DNA of 64,000 nt. Source: Calliopum simillimum. Lineage: Eukaryota > Arthropoda > Insecta > Diptera > Lauxaniidae. Positions 34,216-46,546 of this stretch are shown piece after piece. Under the pieces are notes generated by a model, which did not search any database, was not told where the DNA came from, and was given only the letters and a program-made list of their open reading frames with translations. Each line of letters opens with the position of its first letter. The stretch's first letter is position 1. The stretch covers positions 113,731,124-113,795,123 of the forward strand of contig OX638371.1 of assembly GCA_951812925.1 (NCBI GenBank). The letters run 5' to 3'. The position numbers and the translations under genes were made by a program.

Positions 34216-36639
34216 ATGAAAAATATGATTGTACACAGCAAAATTTTCCCTGATTTCATTCTTATGGCGCAAGTCAAAACAGTATGTCCCATGAGTCACA
34301 TATTCAAAATTATGTATTTTCTTAATCATAATAGCGAGCTTTTGTTTTAAAGTCTTCAGTTGTAGTCACATATTTCCGATTGCAGCATAAAACAAAAAAT
34401 TCATTAAAAGTTTCACAATCACGTTGCTTAAATTTTATTTAGCAAAAATCCAATTTCTGCAAATATCAATAGGCGCCTCAGCTCCTTATATTAATAAGCA
34501 GGAAACCAAAGTAGACATGCACAAAATACTAAGTACATTTGCAGAATCTCTAGAGACGACAACAGCTATACTCAGACATAAGAATCCAATAAACCAATTT
34601 ACAAGTTTTTTCTTTGCATTCTACGATTACGCTCCTTTTACTCTGTTGCTTGCTGCTGCAACCAACAAAAAAATCAACAAAAAGTAAAAAAGTGATTGCG
34701 TCAAGGTCCACACAAAATTCATGAGGATATTGCCATCAACATTCTTCTTGCCTGTTGGCGGCAATGATGATGATCAAACTAAAATATGTCACACCAACTT
34801 GCAGCGGGGTTGAACTCGAGGGGTGCGTGCAAACACATGAACATAAATTTTAAATCCCATTCTAGAAATGGAGTGTTGTCGCCTTCAAGTGGATTGAGTG
34901 AGATGAATAAAATGAGTATTGCAAATTTTTGTAGGGATCTTATGAGTTTGCACAAAGCGAAGTAAAAAAAAAACACAATTTAATTCAATTCTTCGACGTC
35001 TAGACTGATGAAAAAGAATGTTGAGGTCACCATAAATAAATAGGGATTATAATAAAGTTGTTGCTTAGAACGTTGTTATATATCATAAGTGAAGTCGGAG
35101 TAAAATTATAAAAATATTTGTATTCTGTAGTAGAATTTACTTGAAATTTAATCATAAATGTAATTAATTCTAAATGTCACACCCAAAATGTTAAATGTTT
35201 ACCATATTAGAAGCTTTTGATATTTCGTTCAGTTTTTTCCGAGGCTTGTGTATATCATTTCTAGTATCTAAGTAGTTTTGCATCTCAAATAATGTTTTAG
35301 ACGTAAATACCACTCGCAGTGTGAAGTTTTGAAGATTTTGCTTGTCTGGAAGCTATCGCGCTCTTTTTTTTTTGTCAAAAAGTTTTGATAAGAGTTCTGG
35401 ATTGCACTCAAAGAGTTCTAAATAAATTTCTAGTTACTTTTTCCGAAACTTTCATTTTAATTGAAAAATCAAAAAAAAAATATCGGTTATTTTCTAAGTA
35501 TCCGAAAATGAAAGTGTTATTTCGACCCAATTTAGTAAATGATCTATTTTGTATGTGCCGTACGCTCATCTCGCAAATTTTCAATCCTCTGACGACCTAT
35601 ACTACATTGTACAAAAATTTTTCAAATTTCTTATCTTGTGGCATTTTCCCGAAACCGTGATTTAGTATTGTGAATTTTTATATCTGCCAAGCCTTTTTCA
35701 ATGCTTTATATCTATGACAGGACAAAGTGCATGTATGGTGCAATGTAGGGTACACATAAAATTCTATGGATTCTTGCATTATTTTTTGTCTTCATTACAC
35801 ACTGCTAATGTTGGGCCCAATCGTATTAACGGTTATTATTACGCTGCTCTACTGTGACAGTTCCTTTGCCCATTTCGTTTTTTACATTTTGTTACTCTTC
35901 GCGTTGACTGACTGACTTGACTTGTTACAGTTTTATTTTTGTATCTTTTATTTTTTATTTTTGCTTTGGATTTGTTACAGTTGTTATTGTTGTTGTATTT
36001 GTTGTGCCATTTAATGTTGGTCAATGGGTGGCAGCGGCTGCTTTTTTGCTTTTCTTCTTTGCTAAGGCTTAAAAAAAGGCACAACAACAGCAATCAGCGC
36101 CCAACATTGCTAGACACGCTGCTGCTGTTGCTGACTGACTCACAAATAACCAGCAACAAATGATGGAACAAAAGCAAATTACAACAACTACAATATGTAA
36201 AAAAAAAACATACAAATAATGCCGGCAAAATATTGTACGTATAAATTACAACAAAACCTACTGAAGTGAAAAAGTTCACTGAACCAAATGGCGCGCGTTG
36301 TTGGTTTTTTTCTCTCTGTTGCCAATGTTGCTGTGGCTTCTTCGTTTGCTTGTTTTTTGTTTTTGTTTATGTGGCTGTGCTCAACATTAGAATTAGCGCC
36401 CACCTTGTGCAATGCTGCTATCTCATACACACAAATAATGTTGCTTGCGAATTACGACGCTTTTATGTTGCTGCTGATGTTGCTGGTCTTTTACTCTTCA
36501 TTATGTTGCTACCACACTCACTCGCTGCTGCTGGTGTTGTTTTGGTTTTTACAGATGTGCACAGATAATAAAAATCGCATAAATTTAATGAGTTAAAAAT
36601 AAAAGTTTAAAAAAGCCACTGGGTTAAAATATGACAGCC
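34216..36639. other. Spacer, no gene recognised
   Basis: Includes a fragment related to the foldback element at 55618-56563 (35340-35520: 'AGAGTTCT', 'ATTTCTAAGTAT(C)CGAAAA'). A hydrophobic 102-codon frame starts at 36288 (plus), rich in repeated TGCTGCTG/TTGCTG; I do not accept it as a gene because another frame over the same bases is equally open and equally hydrophobic. Confidence 0.35.
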
Positions 36640-37640
36640 AGTGGGAAAATGTTGCCTAACATGTGAACTGCTTTTTTGGGTTACCACAAAGTTGTGTTGT
36701 AGGTACAACACCAACATATTTCAGTAACAAATATGATATTAGAAACGGCTTTTTGGTTTGCGTTACGCATTTTGTGATCCACTTAAAGTCAACTTCATAA
36801 GACGCAATTTCAAACTTATTATGTTTCCAATTTTGCATAGGCTTGTTAAGAATCAAAGCCAAAGTGTTGAAATAAAGTAAAATTTTTTCCGTATTACAGT
36901 TTTCTTGTCAAGTGAACTGACTTTTTGAGTTAACATAGTTGTTTTGAAAACAAAAATAGTATAGAATACGTATATAGCTTTTTGCTTGCGTTACGAGTTT
37001 TGTGGTTCACTTAAAGTCGTCTTCATAAGACACAATTTCAAGCTTACACACTAAAATATGATAGTGTGTAAGTTTGAAATTTATTCCAATAAAGGATGAA
37101 ATTTATTCCAATAGAGGATGAAATTTATTCCAAAATAGTTTAAAACTAATACTTTTTTTTAGCATTTTTCTATATATGTAAATACTTTTATAAATGTTGT
37201 TTAGCTGGCTCAAGGTCTTGGGTTTAATTAAAAGATTTCGAAAACTTTTTAATTATTTCTTTATTTTCCGATATTTCGAGTTGTACTACAACTCATCATC
37301 AGGGTGGTTTTATAACATGCTAACCATAACACGGAGTCACTAAATACTTTTTGGATTTTAAATTAAACTAAAATTTTTACTGTGTACTATATTTCCATTT
37401 TTGCCTAGACTTGTTAAGAATCAAAGCCAAAGTGTCGAAATAAAGTAAAATTCTTGCGGTATTACAGTTTTCTTACAATCGTTGTAGCCTACCATGTGAA
37501 CTGACTTTTTGTGTTACCACAGAATTGTTTCTGACTCAACCTGGTAAGGTGCAATTTCAAGCTTTCTATATTTCCATTTTTGCTTTGACTTGTTAAGAAT
37601 CAAAGCAAAATTGTCGAAATAAAGTAAAATTCAGTATTAG
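36640..37640 (+). repeat. Cluster of direct repeats around 'CTTGTTAAGAATCAAAGCC'
   Basis: The block 'ACTTGTTAAGAATCAAAGCC...GAAATAAAGTAAAATT...TATTACAGTTTTCTT' occurs at about 36840-36910, 37405-37475 and 37588-37630. The linked block 'ATGTGAACTG(A)CTTTTTG(T/G)GTTACCAC' occurs at 36660, 36915 and 37495. A 24-bp unit 'GAAATTTATTCCAATA(A/G)AGGAT' repeats three times at 37076-37135. Likely one transposon fragment amplified locally. Confidence 0.6.
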
Positions 37641-37687
37641 TCTTGGACATCGAGTCTTGGTCTTGGTTTTGATATTAAGTCTAAGTA

Positions 37688-38127
37688 GTGATGAGCAAAC
37701 CAAGACCAAGACCATAGCAGTCTTGGTCTTGATTTAGGACATTGATTCTTGGTTTTCATATTGAGTGTTGATCTTCGTCTTAGTTTTGGTCATTAAGCCT
37801 TGGTCTCGGTCTTGGTCTTGCAAAAATTTCTAAGGATTGTTGGGTATTAAAAATTTCCAAACCTTATTTTTCCAAGGAAGTTGGGTTTTAAAGATGCCAA
37901 ATTTCGAATTGAAGAATGATTTTATGCTCGAAAAGAGCTTAACACACCTGTTATCTATCAATGAAAAAGTTCGAATAGCAGTCTTGGTTTCATCGTGATC
38001 ACCACCAAAACCAAAGGAGTCTTAGTCTTGGTTTTGAAATTATACCAGCGTCTTGGTCTTGCTGTCGATAAATTACCAAGACCAACCCCAAAACTCAAGA
38101 CCTAAATGGATAAATTTTGCTCATCCC
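37688..38127. mobile_element. Element built of GTCTTG/CAAGAC repeats with GATGAGCAAA ends
   Basis: The ends are inverted: GTGATGAGCAAA (37689, plus) and GGGATGAGCAAAA (from 38127, minus). Between them is degenerate 'TTGGTCTTGG' and 'CCAAGACCAAGA' sequence in both orientations. Similar TCTTGG repeats extend just outside on the left (37637-37680). Non-coding. Confidence 0.5.
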
Positions 38128-39680
38128 GAATTTTCTTGCAATCTTTGTTTTATACATATTTTACAACAAAAGAAAGTAAAAATGTATAAAATGGAGAAAA
38201 TTACAGAGACGCGATAACTTTAAATGCAGGATAACAATATGTTCTTACACTTGAAGCAGCTAAACTCACATCAAAAGCAGCAACGTACAGCGGAATTCAA
38301 CAACATCAATAGCGGCTAGCAGCAACATCTTGTGTCACACTGAGAGCTTCATCATCGTCTTTATAAGATGGCAGGAAATATAACCATCAGTGGAACAACG
38401 TCATTAAAAGTAGTGGCGCCAATAGCAGGGTTTTTTCTTGTTTTCAACATAAATTGAATTTTTATTTTATTTTGAAATTCAATCAACATTGTGCGCCTAT
38501 TTCTGTCATGCTCTTGATTATGGTTTTTCCAAGTATCTGCGTGTTTTCTTTTTTTTTTATTGCGAAATTTTCATTTGCTGCTGTTGTTGTTTTAAGCTGT
38601 GTCTCGTACTATTTATTTTCCGCTTCATTTATTTCCGTGGTCTTTCCCGATTTTGTTGGGTTTTTTTTTCTGATTTTTTTCTTCCTTTCATAAGAAAACA
38701 TTGATCTTTATTTGGTTTTTTGCTTGCTGTGCTGTCACTGTTTGACAGAAATGTGTCAAATTGTAACAGGTCACTAATGTGTCATGTAGCATGTGGCGTC
38801 ATCTATTGGCACAATTTTGCTATATTGCTTCTTTGAATGTGTGCGACTGAAATTCATACATATGGAAGTTTTTGTTTATAACTTTTCGATGAAAATCTTT
38901 ACGTTATTGTTTTCAATGTAGTTCACTTATTACTTAGCATTTCAGTAAAATTTGAGCTTTTATTATATCGAAAATCAACTTTCTTCCTTTCATTTCTCTT
39001 GAAGCTAAACTTTGCATGTTTTATTTTTTTAAGAAACCATAAAATTTCTTCAAGAAAAGAAATCTATATTTATGCAGTCTTTGGTGAACAAAAAGTTTTT
39101 ACACAAAAAAGTGTTGTTCTTTTGAAATTATTTTTTATTATTATTCTTGCTGTCAGTCCCCGACATTGCAAAATGTTTAAAATGTAAACAACAGTCAGTA
39201 GCATTACCAGCAACATCAGCCATTGTTGTTTTTGCCCTGACCATCCATTCAGCTGTAGTTCCATTTCAATGTTGAACAAATTAATTTAGATAAATTTTTA
39301 TTTCACATTAAATGTTGTTTTCTTTTAAATGAATTTTCTCATTCTTCTTTTTTTCGTAATTTTTCGTTTTTCTCTGACGTTTATCCTTATAGCGAACAGA
39401 ACATTTTTGCATTCGCTTTTGTTAGACTTTTTCTTCATTAAAAAAGGGCATGTCAAATATGATTAGCTGGACTCTTTTATGGTGTAACGAACTCGAAAAG
39501 GTTTTTTTTTTTTTTCTCACTATACCAACACAATTTCATATTCATATTTATTGTTATTTTTTGTATTTTACTTTGATTCCCACTTGTGTTGAAAGTTTTC
39601 ATAAGTTTTTGTAAAATATTAGCGAAAATCTCAAATAAATCAGTTAAAAATTATCTAAAATTATCTATGGCATGCATGCA
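38128..39680. other. Spacer, no gene recognised
   Basis: T-rich DNA with hydrophobic open frames (38454-38704) that overlap in two frames and are not convincing. CAGCAACA patches at 38255-38330 and 39185-39230. TGTCA/TGACA motifs cluster at 38733-38790. Confidence 0.35.
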
Positions 39681-39682
39681 AA

Positions 39683-40393
39683 TGGCACGAGAAATATAAC
39701 ACGCGCAGTAATGGGGTACCATTTCTTCTTTGTACTGAGTAAAAATGCCACGAAAAGAATAACCATGTTCATTCGCGCTTGTATTCATCAAAAAACGAAA
39801 TCACATGTAGTTCTGTTTGTTTTGATATGTGCTTCATAAAGCTGTATCAAATACTCACCGCTTTGCTGTCTCTCGCAATATATGCATAACAAAAGTCAGT
39901 CGTTTACATTCGTCAAATTTTTTTAAAAGTCCCACACACCAGTAATTATTGCAACCACAGCCAAACGAACTTTTCACCACGGAGGCGGCAAGTATTGAAG
40001 TTTAATGGGGTGCCATATCACTTGGAGATGCCACTTCCCCTGGCTTATCATATACAACTTATGAAGGCGGCAAGTTTTGATATTTAGTGGGGTGCCATAT
40101 CACCTGGGGGTGCCACTTCTCCCGGGCTTATCCTATACAACTTATGAAGGCGGCAAGTATTGAAATTTAATGGGGTGCCATATTACCTGGAGATGTCACT
40201 TCTCTCAGGCTTATCCTTTTCAACTTATGAAAGCGGCAAATATTGAAATTTAATGGGGTGCCATATCACCTGGAGATGCCTCTCCTCCCAGTCTTATCCT
40301 ATACCTTATACAACTTATGAAAGCGGCATTGAAATTTAATGGGGTGCCATATCACCTGGAGATGCCACTTCTCCCGGGTTTATCCTATACAAC
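39683..40393 (+). mobile_element. GATATGGCACC-family element, copy C, with five tandem ends
   Basis: The left part matches the distal part of copies A and B ('CATTCGCGCTTGTATTCAT', 'AACAAAAGTCAGTCGTTTAC'). The right part is a unit of about 83 bp repeated five times, starting near 39983, 40066, 40148, 40231 and 40321: GCGGCAAGTATTGAAATTTA, then TGGGGTGCCATATCACCTGG, AGATGCCACTTCTCCCGGG and CTTATCCTATACAACTTATGA. Each unit contains the element's terminal motif, so the end has been multiplied. Confidence 0.75.
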
Positions 40394-40792
40394 TTTGGTG
40401 TATATTAACTTTGTTGATGCTTTAGAGGTGTCATTACTAAAAAGATTACAATTTTGATAATTTCTCTATATAAATATGATAATCATCGTCTCAAGTGAAT
40501 GCGTTCTTCTGCAATGTCTTTGATTTCTCTCTATGACTTTCCAAAATGAACTTCTTTCTTTTTCATGAAATAGTCTAGTCGTTTCTGAGACATTGAGCTT
40601 TGAATTTGTATGAATATTCCTGCTTATAAGAACTACTTTGTGTAGAATAAAAATTTTATTTTAAGTGTTTAATTTTTACACCAAAAAAAGATCATTACGC
40701 TTTTATTTAATACAGAAATACGCTCCAATTATAATATTTTTACTTTAATTACTTCAACCAAAATAAATTTTTATTGAATTCATTAAATGTGC

Positions 40793-41356
40793 TACACGGA
40801 AAAAACTAAACAGTAAAAATTCATTGAAAATCCCAGTATTTTTTACTGATTTTTTCAGTAACTGTGCGCCCGTAAAGAAAAACCGTATTTTTTACTGATT
40901 ACATACAGTAATTAAAAAAAAAAAAGTAAAAATATAAAAAAAAATTTATGTTGATGGTGTCGAACTTAAGACCTTTGTGTTTCTAGGCAACGCTCTATCT
41001 ACTGAGCTACTGTAGAACTTTCATTTCAATAGCTTATTGCTTAATTTAAATTATTTTTAAAAAAAATTTTTTACAATCTCAACCAGTAAAAATTGAAATG
41101 TATTCTAAGCAAATATTGCAGAGCACGCTGGTATTTTTTCATGCGACAAGTTTTTACTTCTCTATTCAATAGTTTTCACTGTTTATCTCTGTACTTTTTG
41201 AAGATTAAACCGTATATTTTACTTTCTTGCCGTTACTTTTTCATGAGAATTCAGGAAAGGAATTGAATTACTGAAACAAACCGTAATTTTTCATGAGATT
41301 ATTATCACTTTGTGCTATTTGAAAATCAATTTTTCCAGATCATTTTTTTGAGTGTA
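40793..41356. mobile_element. Short MITE-like element carrying a tRNA-like sequence
   Basis: The ends are roughly inverted (TACACGGAAAAAAC on the plus strand; TACACTCAAAAAAATG on the minus). 'CAGTAAAAAT' and 'CCGTA(T)TTTTTACT' motifs repeat inside. A tRNA-like segment lies at 40950-41015. No reading frame. Confidence 0.45.
40950..41015 (-). other. tRNA-related sequence with A and B boxes (SINE-like)
   Basis: On the minus strand 'AGTAGCTCAGTAGATAGAGC' forms a perfect D-arm stem (GCTC/GAGC) and fits an A box. 'AAGTTCGACACC' fits the B box GTTCRANNC, at tRNA-like spacing. T-runs follow within 10 bp. The anticodon and acceptor stems do not pair, so this is not a working tRNA; a tRNA-derived SINE remnant fits better. 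Confidence 0.5.
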
Positions 41357-43040
41357 TCAAATGTCGGGTAATTCTTACTTTAATTAATATTACAAAAGTT
41401 TGCTTTCACTGGCCTGTATTGTATTTTGAAAGTTTTTGCCGTTTTAATTAAATATAACTACTTCTAACCACACAAAAAGCATTAAAACACAAAGTAAATG
41501 AACAACGGAAAATAGTAGATAGTCTACAGACATACATACGTAGTAAAATAGCAACAAAACTTAGAGCTACTTACATTATATACATACTTTTAATGTAGTA
41601 ATCTGGGATTTACTAGAAACCTTTCGTTGACCTTAACAACAGGAATACAGACAGGTGTTTTGATGCCTAAAGCGGCATGAAAACCAAATGCATAAATAAA
41701 TAATATAAATAATATAAAGACCTTCATGCATTAAACTCACATATCAATACACACCATATATATAATATGAATATATACAGTAAGAAGCAAAACTATTCTA
41801 TATACTAAATATGTATGTAATATGTTAATAGTAAGAAAATCGTTCTAGGATTTTGTCATCGCAAAAATTTCCTTGTGTGTAGCCAATTAGAATAAATGCG
41901 TGTCATAATTTATATTTGCAATTGCATATGTCAAATTAAACTTTCCTAATTATATGCCTTGAGTAGTTCTTTAGTTACTCACAGGACACATTTCACATAA
42001 TGGCAATTACTAACTAAGTATGTACCTACTACAATACAAATGTAGTACTTAGCACATCAATGTATTGCCTGCTTTTAGGCAACTAACTGGTTTAGCAGAT
42101 GGCAATTATCGCACTATAATAATGGCCACATGTGCTTTGCGTGTAAATGCCGACTATAAATACAGTGAATTATTTTATGTCTATTTTATAAATTGTTTCC
42201 ACCCTACTTGCGGATTACTTGTCATTATTACTTTTTGAGCAGTTCTGGTAAATATGGATTGTTTTTTCTTTCGAGTACACACCAATGATAGTAATTTTCC
42301 AAATTAAAAACTTCTTCCTGTATTTTTGGTTAAAGGAGCCATCAGTTCCATCACAACCCATCAAATTGACCATTATTTATCTGATCACTAGCTTTTATTG
42401 GTGCAGTAATTTTTCTATTATCCGTTCCATGTTAAGGCTATCATTTCTGGTAGACATATTGCGATGGACAATTTCATATGTACTTCTAAAAGCAAAAGTT
42501 GCATTTTGTACACGAAAAGAGGGAGTAAACCTTCATCGACAACAAAGCCCAAAAAGAATAGTAGGCAAGACCGGACGGTAGAAAAGCGAATGTGAATAGT
42601 ATTTTTTATTTTCACTGACTTTCGAATTGCTTAATCGTTCCACTGTTACTCTGAAATCTAACTCTATAACTCTTAATATCCTCTCAAGTAAGAACAAAGT
42701 AAGGCTAATCAGTCTAAAGTCTTTTATTTGGCCATGGTAAGTTATGGGACGATTAACCGGAAAACGATTAATAATCGGCTATTTTCTTTAAATTTGCGGT
42801 TTAATTGTATCGTAAATTCCCTTTCGATTAATCGACAATCGATTATACTTAAAATGATCGTTGAAAGAAAGTAGAAATGACCACTTAAGATAAATGTTGA
42901 AATAAATTATTCACGAAATAGATAAAATATACTTAAGAAAAAAATTTGTTTTTAAAATATATCCTTAACAAAAATTATGTAAAAATTTCTGGTTCCGATA
43001 TGACTCTTGAGTGAAAAATTTTCAATTTAAAATTTGTATG
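41357..43040. other. Spacer with an isolated TATA box
   Basis: TATAAATA at 42155-42162 lies in a stretch (41930-42260) that is less repetitive than the surroundings. The first downstream ATG (42255) opens only 17 codons. The 98-codon frame from 42285 has no recognisable feature. An unrecognised small gene is possible but unsupported. Confidence 0.25.
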
Positions 43041-43044
43041 GTGG

Positions 43045-43435
43045 GAAAATGTCACGTTCATATTGTTACGTATCGATTAAGATTATAATCAAAACAAAGA
43101 AAACTACAGAAGGTATTTGAATCAAACAAAATACTTACATTATAAAGTAACATTATTGCATAAGATTCTAATATTAGTCGCACTAAAAAATTCGGACTAT
43201 TTTCGCTGAATTCTGACTTTCCTTGAATAGGCACGAAAACTTCTTCTATTTTTGTCACGTTCGTTCTGCGTCTTTTTTTTGCGTGTATCTTAGAACCAAA
43301 GTTCGCACTAATTATAGTGCTATCTAAGGGCTGTAATTTAAAGCAAAAACTAAAATAAAAATATGTTTTACTTCCACTTTTTTGCACTTTAAATGTGACG
43401 ACGGTCACGTTCGTCACCCGGGAAATGCCCATATA
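43045..43435. repeat. Dispersed repeat with GTCACGTTCG motifs
   Basis: GTCACGTTC(A/G) at 43051, 43255 and 43404. The element ends GTCACCCGGGAAATGCCCATA. It is related to 33815-34215. The 124-codon minus-strand frame covering it is a repeat translation. Confidence 0.4.
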
Positions 43436-44699
43436 CTATCGGTGATCGGTCCAGACATACAAACATTCGCTTTTATATATATATATACTTCAAACATTTT
43501 CTAACTACGTGGTGTCTAATTGCTATTAAATAAAAAATATTGAGATTCAGGGTAAAAGGCAGCAATCCAAAAATGTGGTCTTCCACCTTTTTTCAATATT
43601 TCGGCTCAAAGGTAACACCTTTTTCTATCAAATTCATTGATTGCTTCGCGTCACTGTCAAGTATGCAACAATTTTTCAATTTGTAATTAAAAAAAGGAAA
43701 TTAAACTCCTTAAGAATTCTACTCATTGACACGCACATGTGGCTCAAGTGTCATCAAGCAAAATGATTTCAATTATATTTGAAATTAACTGCAAATGATT
43801 TCCTTTTTTGTGGTTTGTTTTGGCTTATATGACCCTTGAAGCAACAATTTTTGCGTTGCAACATTAAACACAAAAAAGAACTCCACATCAAACGAGAAAA
43901 AAGAAGAATGCAACCACTTGACAGACAGACAGACCGACAGACAGAGGGTTGCGTTTGTATTGAATCGAGTTGGTGGAGTCTAAAGTGCAATGGCAAAGAA
44001 AGAAAATGCATTGCTGTTGCTGCTCCATGCAATACCAACGACATTTAGACAGAGACACTTGAAAGCGCACAAAATTTTCACTCGACAACTTGCAGCAGCA
44101 ACAATACGCAAAGCAACGCCGTAGACAGAGATATCAACCGACCGACCGACTGACTGACAGTAGCAGCAGCGGCAACAGACGTTAAATGTAAAGAACAATT
44201 GCGGTTATAAAGTTGAGTTGTCTTTGTTTTCAATGAGGCGTAAAACATAAAAAACAACAAAGGGAGCAATGAATGCAATTTTATGGAGCAGTCAGTTTAG
44301 ACAAAAGGGAGCGAAATTTTGAGCTGAAATTGCTTGTCAAAATTTATTGGTAAGCATAACCTAAGGAGAGTGTTCCGAAAAGTTCTCGGTCTGAAGTTGA
44401 AAATTTATATTTTAGATATCTTGTATTTTTCTATAAGACTTCGTATTAGTCCAACAACTTTCTATTTCTTGTAACCCATTTGAAAACTATGTTACTTTTA
44501 ACGTTCTTAAATTGCTTGTACAGGCACAGGAGGAAGAACAGGTTTCTAGGAAAATACTTCTCCTATAATCCCACTGATTGTTTGAAGATTAAGTCGAAAA
44601 AAAAAGTGTTAAAATAGCTAAGCTTGACAGAATGCAAAATATATTTAGTTAGTTAATAGTCTAAAATCTTGCATGGATTGTGGTTCTAAAACACCGTTT
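43436..44699. other. Spacer, no gene recognised
   Basis: Contains a TA run (43477-43490), CAGA and CAGCAG patches (43920-43945, 44090-44170) and several small overlapping frames on both strands without domains. Confidence 0.4.
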
Positions 44700-45644
44700 A
44701 TATACTAATTTTTCTAACCATTCTTGATTCACGAGCTTTGTGTGACGGTGCCGGGTCTTGCTGGAATGTCCATAGCTTTTGACCGAAATGTTTGCGTGCC
44801 CACGGTAGTAAAGCACCCTCCAACACTGATTCACGATACACCTGGGCGTTTACTTTGACGCCAGCGGCCAAAAAAACGAGTGGTGAGCGCCCATCAGCAG
44901 TCACTGCAGCCCAAACCATCACATGCGGTGGTACCTGCGTCCTGGTGGCCAAACGAACATTCAAATTTTCGTAGGACCTCTCTGTCAAGTAAACCCGATC
45001 ATTTTGTTTGTTTACATATTGCTGGATACAGTAATTTTTCTCATCAGAGAAGACAATTTGCGACAGATTTCCGGCGGCGTGCAAGCGCAACAACTCCTTG
45101 GCTCTATCGAGCCTAACTTTTTTTTGAGCAGGAGTGAGATCATGCGCCTTTTGGAACTTGAGGGCCTTTAGTCCGAGCTTGTTTGACAATATGTGTTGCA
45201 TTTGTTCACGCGATATTTTCAGCTCGGCAGCCATTTGTCTGCCACTGCGTCTCGGATTTTGCTCAATTCTGGCCTTCACCTTTCGAACCATTTCTGGTGA
45301 TGTTGCAGTTATTTTCCGACCACCACCATGACGTTTGGCAACGCTGCCGGTACCATTGTAACGTGTTATGGTCCGATACACAAACATTTTATTCACTTTT
45401 AAATGTTTCAGCTCACGAACAATTGCTGTTTGCGATTTTCCAGCCAAATAAAGAGCAATCACACTATTACGTTTGGATTCCATTTCGAAAATTTTTTATT
45501 TTCAATAAATTGACGCGCAAATGCTTTTGGTTACTTGTTGACAATAGAATGAACTAACATCATGCCAATTTTTAGACAGCTGTCATGTTCCATCTGTCAG
45601 ATAAGTCTATCTGAAGTTGGTAACAGTTCGAATCAGCCACCCTG
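44700..45644 (-). mobile_element. Tc1/mariner-superfamily transposase, truncated before the third catalytic Asp
   Basis: The minus-strand frame 45483-44698 (261 codons) is intact from its ATG. Residues 1-110 are a paired-like helix-turn-helix region with a GGGRK linker. VFSDEKNY (Asp 147) is the first catalytic site and FQQDPAPSHKAR (Asp 243) the second. After CGT (Arg 251) the frame shifts: the neighbouring frame reads NQEWLEK, the expected continuation, then homology ends. The third acidic residue and the rest are missing. The sequence type matches families with 37 residues between the second and third sites (maT/DD37-like), a classification from memory. A 5' terminus CAGGGTGGCTGATTCG starts at 45644 next to TA (45645-45646); no matching 3' terminus is seen. 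Confidence 0.88.
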
Positions 45645-45844
45645 TAGAACAGCAAGGCAATTGTGTCCACTGCAACCAACCAAACAAGACATCATTATTC
45701 GCTTTGACGTTAAAAAGGCCAGCCAACTCTTAACTGAAACAAACGATTTCTCGTCAGTAACCATATCTGTACATTTGCTATTTAGGGGCGGGGCAAAGCC
45801 GATTAAAAAATATAAATGTCATATTATCGTTTCTTAGTATTTAC

Positions 45845-46175
45845 CCTATCTCCTCCGCCAAAGTGAAGAATATCTAGGTTCGCGAGAAGGAAAAACTTTA
45901 TGGCGAACTATCAACAATCTTTAATTGATAGTTTTTGGAATACTCGAAGGTTCCTGAAGGTCACCCGAAGACTTCATAGTCAAATTGAAGAATATCTATG
46001 TGTACGAGTGGAGAAAAATCTATGGCGGACAATAAACCTTAACTGATAATTTTCTGTGACAACCGAAAGTTCCCGAAGATCACCCGAAGGCATCATAGTC
46101 AAAACGAAGATGTACTAGAGGGAAAACATCTATGGCGAACTTGCAACAAACCTTAATTGATGGTTGCTATGCTAT
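45845..46175 (+). repeat. ~115-130-bp tandem repeat, about 2.5-3 units
   Basis: The unit contains AAGAATATCTA, CTATGGCGAAC, CCTTAATTGATAGTTTTT, GAAGGTTCC and GAAGGTCACCCGAAG, then CATAGTCAAA. The same family occurs as the reverse complement at 58490-58950. Function unknown. Confidence 0.7.
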
Positions 46176-46546
46176 TGGGAATTTTTGATGTGATATCAAA
46201 TGTAATTATCTTTCACATAATACCAAAACTTTTATAGTGGCGTAAATTAACACTTTTATCTGTATCTTCTAAGCTTTTGGGAATCAAAGAACAAAACAAA
46301 CATGCCTAGCGAAGCGGGGCTATTTGACTATAAAAAACTATGCTCTGAGCTAAACTGCTTTTGAAAATTAAAAGTTACTGTTGTCGATATATAATTTCTT
46401 TTGGTATGATTTTACTATGAATTTAGTAAATTAACAGTATTTTTTGGTTAATTTTACAACTTTTGTAGTACATTCAACAAACAACAAATCGTATGCTACC
46501 ATTGACTGTATGTTTAAGTAAAAAATTATCCATTTGTATAAATTTA

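Noticed and set aside
36266..36596. Hydrophobic frames of 100 and 102 codons starting at ATG
   Set aside because: Two overlapping frames are equally hydrophobic because of TTG/TGC-rich sequence; no splice, promoter or family evidence.
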